Origin: Parasegetibacter sp. NRK P23
GTDB lineage: Bacteria; Bacteroidota; Bacteroidia; Chitinophagales; Chitinophagaceae
Reading direction: 5' to 3'
Assembly (NCBI RefSeq): GCF_023721715.1
Contig: NZ_JAMDLG010000001.1
Location: 2,643,784 to 2,707,783 of the forward strand
Length of the DNA stretch: 64,000 nucleotides
Shown here: positions 61,047 to 64,000 of the stretch, piece by piece
Position numbering within the stretch: position 1 is the stretch's first letter
Layout of the letters: each line of letters opens with the position of its first letter
Notes under the pieces: generated by a model
Told to the model about the DNA's origin: nothing
The model's database searches: none
The model's input: only the letters and a program-made list of their open reading frames with translations
Made by a program: the position numbers and the translations under genes

Positions 61047-62948
61047 TCTCCCCGAGGTGTTGTTCGTGGGGTTGATGTCGGCCATTCGTTTGGATGGATC
61101 GATTTCAACGGATGCCACTTCACTTAATTTTTTACTGATCGTGAATGTGTATTTGGGATGCGTCCATTTCCAGGCTTCGTGGGTGGTGCGGGGCAGCGCC
61201 GGCTGCTCATTCGGTTTTTCACCGAACATCAGGTAGAGCGGAATATAGTGTTGTTCCTTAGAGCCATCTTTATAGGTCACTTCCACGTCAATGGGCATGG
61301 GCATTTGCCCGATACGGGCGAGACGCACGGTAGCTTTACCAGCGGATTCCCATACGCTATCGATGGCGTAATCAATGGTTTTGGTGCTGTTCACCCAGTA
61401 TTGGCGGTACCAATCCAGTTGCAGGCCACTCACCTTTTCGGCTATGCGCATAAAATCATTGATGTTGGGATGTTTGAACGCCCACTGCCTGTAATATTCC
61501 AGCAGGATTTTATCACGCGCTTCAGCACCGGTGATGTAACCAAGCTGGCTCAGGAATACCTCTCCTTTTGAGTAGGAAGCAATGCTGTAGGAAATATTTG
61601 TATTGTAATGGTCCGCATGGGTGGTCAGTGGTTCTTCCAGTCCGCTTTTCGCGAGCATGAAATAGCTGTTGTAGGCACCTGCGTGGTACAAAGGCAGTTC
61701 CGTATCGGCGGCGGTCTTTTTCGGACCGGTGCTTACGGTTCCCTGCTGCGGTTTTTCACTCGTGCGTGATTTATAATATTCCGATACCAGGCTTTCGGCA
61801 TAACTGGTAAAACCTTCGTCCATCCAGGGATACAGCGATTCGTTGGTACCCATCAGCATCTGGTACCAGGTATGCATCCACTCATGGAAAACGGTACCCA
61901 GTCCGGGGCCTTTCAGCAGGGTGCTCATGGGGTATTCCATACCACCATCGCCACCTTGTATAAACGAATATTGCTTGTAAGGGTATTTCCCGAAATGCTG
62001 TTCAATGAACGGAAGCACTTGCGCGGCGGCATCGTTGATCTTCTTCCAGGCTTCATCCTGCGAAGGATTTGAAGGCTTGTACAGCGTAAATAGACTGGGC
62101 CCGCCGGGCATATCTTTTCTCAGTACTTTATAAGTTGGGTCAGCGGCCCACATAAAATCGTGCACATTGGGTGCGGTGAAATGCCATGTATGTGTTTTAC
62201 CGGAGGCTTTAGGTACTTTCACCCCTTTATCTTCATAACCGAAGCCAATTTCATTGGCATTTACAAGGTATCCGGTTCCACCGATCACATAAGATTTATC
62301 GATGGTGATCTTCACATCAAAATCGCCCCACACACCATAGAATTCACGGGCGATATAAGGTGTGGGATGCCAGCCTTCATAATCATATTCACACATTTTA
62401 GGATACCACTGCGCCATGCTGAAGCGTATACCCTCCGCATTGTCGCGTCCGCTTCTCCTCACCTGCACGGGCACCTGCGCTTCGAAATTCATATCGAATG
62501 TAACATTTGAATTGGGCAGGATGGGCTGATCGAGGATCACTTCCAGTATGGTTTCGCGCAGCTTCACTTCCTGCGGCCTGCCGTTCATGGAAAGGGAGAT
62601 GATTTTCTGGTACCCGATCTCTTCCGGCTTCAGGTTGCTGATGCGGTCGCGCACCCGTCCGTCCCAGTCGGGACGGCCATTGATCAGTGTTTTACCCAGT
62701 TCCTGACTGCGCACGTCCATCATACTGTTGGGCTGAAACGCATTCCAGTAGAGGTGGTAGAACACTTTAAAAAGTGTATCCGGGGAATTGTTCCAGTACT
62801 GCAGCTTTTGTTTCCCGGTAAATTTGTTGGCAGCGGCATCCACGTTGATGTCCATGTCATATTTCACACGTTGCTGCCAGCGGGAAGGCTGGGCTGATGC
62901 TGTAGTAACCAACAGCAGAAAGATGGGAAGCAGGTGTAGTTTTCGCAT
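61044..62948 (-). CDS. Secreted M1-family metallopeptidase
   Basis: A 634-residue aminopeptidase-like enzyme with a signal peptide (MRKLHLLPIFLLLVTTASAQ). Zinc site HEWMH at residues 355-359 with Glu378 (WMDEGFTS) as third ligand, 18 residues later as usual, and GGDGGMEYP as the GxMEN-like motif. It lacks the long C-terminal helical domain of PepN. Probably acts in the periplasm or outside on peptides. Confidence 0.93.
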   Translation of the reverse strand: MRKLHLLPIFLLLVTTASAQPSRWQQRVKYDMDINVDAAANKFTGKQKLQYWNNSPDTLFKVFYHLYWNAFQPNSMMDVRSQELGKTLINGRPDWDGRVRDRISNLKPEEIGYQKIISLSMNGRPQEVKLRETILEVILDQPILPNSNVTFDMNFEAQVPVQVRRSGRDNAEGIRFSMAQWYPKMCEYDYEGWHPTPYIAREFYGVWGDFDVKITIDKSYVIGGTGYLVNANEIGFGYEDKGVKVPKASGKTHTWHFTAPNVHDFMWAADPTYKVLRKDMPGGPSLFTLYKPSNPSQDEAWKKINDAAAQVLPFIEQHFGKYPYKQYSFIQGGDGGMEYPMSTLLKGPGLGTVFHEWMHTWYQMLMGTNESLYPWMDEGFTSYAESLVSEYYKSRTSEKPQQGTVSTGPKKTAADTELPLYHAGAYNSYFMLAKSGLEEPLTTHADHYNTNISYSIASYSKGEVFLSQLGYITGAEARDKILLEYYRQWAFKHPNINDFMRIAEKVSGLQLDWYRQYWVNSTKTIDYAIDSVWESAGKATVRLARIGQMPMPIDVEVTYKDGSKEQHYIPLYLMFGEKPNEQPALPRTTHEAWKWTHPKYTFTISKKLSEVASVEIDPSKRMADINPTNNTSGR

Positions 62949-62971
62949 ATGTTAGGTTGAAATTCAAAATC

Positions 62972-63424
62972 CTACAAAGTAATATTGTCCTTCAGCAAGC
63001 GACCTTCGCTGCTGAACAAAAGGTTCTTTCTTTGAATATCGCTTTTTATGGCCTGCACACGGTACTGAATTTTATCACCGGGCAGCATGATTTTATGAAC
63101 GGTTCCCATTTCCCACTCGGCATACTTGCTTTTTTCATATCCTTCAATCACACCAGCAGGAAGGTCTTCGGCGGGCAATTGCCTTTCGGTATTCAGCCAT
63201 TCTCCCTTACCGTTGAAACGCGCTTCGTACGTGATATTATCTTCTTCATAACGGGCCATGAAAGAAGTCAGTTTGTCGCTCCATTCCACGTTGGTCGCGG
63301 AGGGGTATTTTGACTTGAAGGCTTCCGTAACGGCCGCCGGCACTTTACGCACCTGGGCCGAAACACTATTTACAAGGAACACTGTTCCCATCACTACACC
63401 TAAAGCGATCATTCTTAATTTCAT
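62972..63424 (-). CDS. Secreted PepSY-like (DUF2874) protein
   Basis: A 150-residue protein with a signal peptide (MKLRMIALGVVMGTVFLVNSVSAQ) and two PepSY-like repeats (VPAAVTEAFKSKYPSATNVEWSDKLTSFMARYEEDNITYEARFNGKGEWLNTERQL). Such proteins are common in Bacteroidota with no proven function. It lies 23 bp upstream of the M1 peptidase gene, likely in the same unit. The ATG at 63424 begins the signal peptide. Confidence 0.85.
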   Translation of the reverse strand: MKLRMIALGVVMGTVFLVNSVSAQVRKVPAAVTEAFKSKYPSATNVEWSDKLTSFMARYEEDNITYEARFNGKGEWLNTERQLPAEDLPAGVIEGYEKSKYAEWEMGTVHKIMLPGDKIQYRVQAIKSDIQRKNLLFSSEGRLLKDNITL

Positions 63425-63479
63425 ACGAGTTGTTTTTGAACAAAGTGCAAATATCAATCCCGGAACTGAAAAGGAAATC

Positions 63480-64000
63480 CTAAATTCCTGCCACCACAAT
63501 CACGATCTCTCCTTTTACTGTTTTCTGCCGGAAATGATCGGCCACTTCTTTTAAAGTACCCCGCGCATTTTCTTCGAACTTTTTAGTGAGTTCACGGGAA
63601 ACACAGCAGGCACGGTCGGCCCCGAAATATTCCGCGAGTTGATCTAGGGTTTTCACCAACCGCACCGGTGACTCGTAGAACACCATTGTCCTTTCTTCTT
63701 TCGCCAGTTCAGTCAGCAAAGTATGCCTGCCTTTTTTAAGGGGAAGAAAACCTTCAAAGCAAAACCGGTTAATGGGCAATCCACTGTTCACCAGAGCGGG
63801 CACAAAAGCGGTAGCGCCGGGTAAACATTCTACTGGTACACCTTCCTGCACGCAGGCACGAACGAGGAGAAACGCCGGATCGGAAATCCCTGGTGTACCC
63901 GCGTCTGTAAGCAGGGCCATCACTTTACCGGCCTTCATTTGTTCGGTGAGGTGTTGAAATACCCGGTGTTCGTTGTGCTGGTGGTAGGCGGTGAGCGGTT
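63480..64000 (-). CDS. rsmI: 16S rRNA 2'-O-ribose C1402 methyltransferase, 5' end outside window
   Basis: The C-terminal 173 residues of RsmI. SAM/substrate motifs present: YHQHNE, LLTDAGTPGISDPAFLLVRAC, PGATAFVPALVNSGLP, FEGFLPLKKGR, VFYESPVRLVKTL and RELTKKFEE. The reading frame is open to the window edge. It methylates the 2'-OH of C1402 in 16S rRNA. Confidence 0.93.
   Translation of the reverse strand, partial: PLTAYHQHNEHRVFQHLTEQMKAGKVMALLTDAGTPGISDPAFLLVRACVQEGVPVECLPGATAFVPALVNSGLPINRFCFEGFLPLKKGRHTLLTELAKEERTMVFYESPVRLVKTLDQLAEYFGADRACCVSRELTKKFEENARGTLKEVADHFRQKTVKGEIVIVVAGI

Overview
The window is chromosomal DNA of a Bacteroidota bacterium, most likely of the family Chitinophagaceae, carrying one complete-looking temperate phage. 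The host assignment rests on a SusC/SusD outer-membrane pair with a FecR-type anti-sigma regulator, a mitochondrial-type citrate synthase, promoters of the TTG / TAnnTTTG type, almost no Shine-Dalgarno sequences, and DUF5995 and PepSY-like proteins common in this group. Genus cannot be fixed from the sequence alone.

Left host flank (1-10340): a truncated susD, susC with an STN domain, fecR, a YeiH-type transporter and an aldo/keto reductase, all on the minus strand; then a DUF5995 gene divergent from nagA, followed by a small hypothetical gene and a terminator.

Prophage (10343-47935, about 37.6 kb): it sits in the 3' end of tRNA-Ala(GGC). A 25-bp direct repeat marks both ends, and an intact tRNA is rebuilt at the right end next to the integrase. 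From left to right it holds hicBA; an S24-type repressor divergent from an early operon (small HTH proteins, DUF4373 replication protein, TOPRIM primase-helicase, ParB-like protein, two related coiled-coil/HTH proteins, XRE regulator); a head module (minor tail protein Z-like protein, terminase small and large subunits, DnaA-domain-IV-like protein, gpW, lambda-type portal, protease-capsid fusion, DUF2190); a P2-like contractile tail module (sheath, tube, gpE/gpE' with a programmed -1 frameshift, tape measure, gpU, gpX, gpD, gpV, gp25/gpW, gpJ, gpI, fibre/collar); a sigma-like plus winged-helix regulator; a minus-strand cluster of small genes with excisionase-like HTH proteins; an SRAP cassette; a two-gene minus-strand cargo pair of unknown function; and the tyrosine integrase. 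No endolysin or clear holin was recognised.

The prophage also carries non-coding structure. Near both ends lies a 21-bp direct repeat that looks like an integrase arm site. Two late transcription units are preceded by tandem 11-bp repeats at identical spacing to a downstream -7-like box. A 23-bp element occurs in inverted orientation at the start of the early region and just before the late genes. These suggest phage-specific transcription control, for which the sigma-like protein and the HTH paralogues are candidate partners.

Right host flank (47909-64000): tRNA-Ala, citrate synthase, an LptF/LptG-type permease, tgt, a divergent glycosyltransferase overlapping rsmG, a small hypothetical gene, a tripartite RND efflux operon, an orphan NarL-type response regulator, a hairpin-rich intergenic region with a well-formed promoter and a candidate small RNA, an M1 metallopeptidase, a PepSY-like secreted protein and a truncated rsmI.
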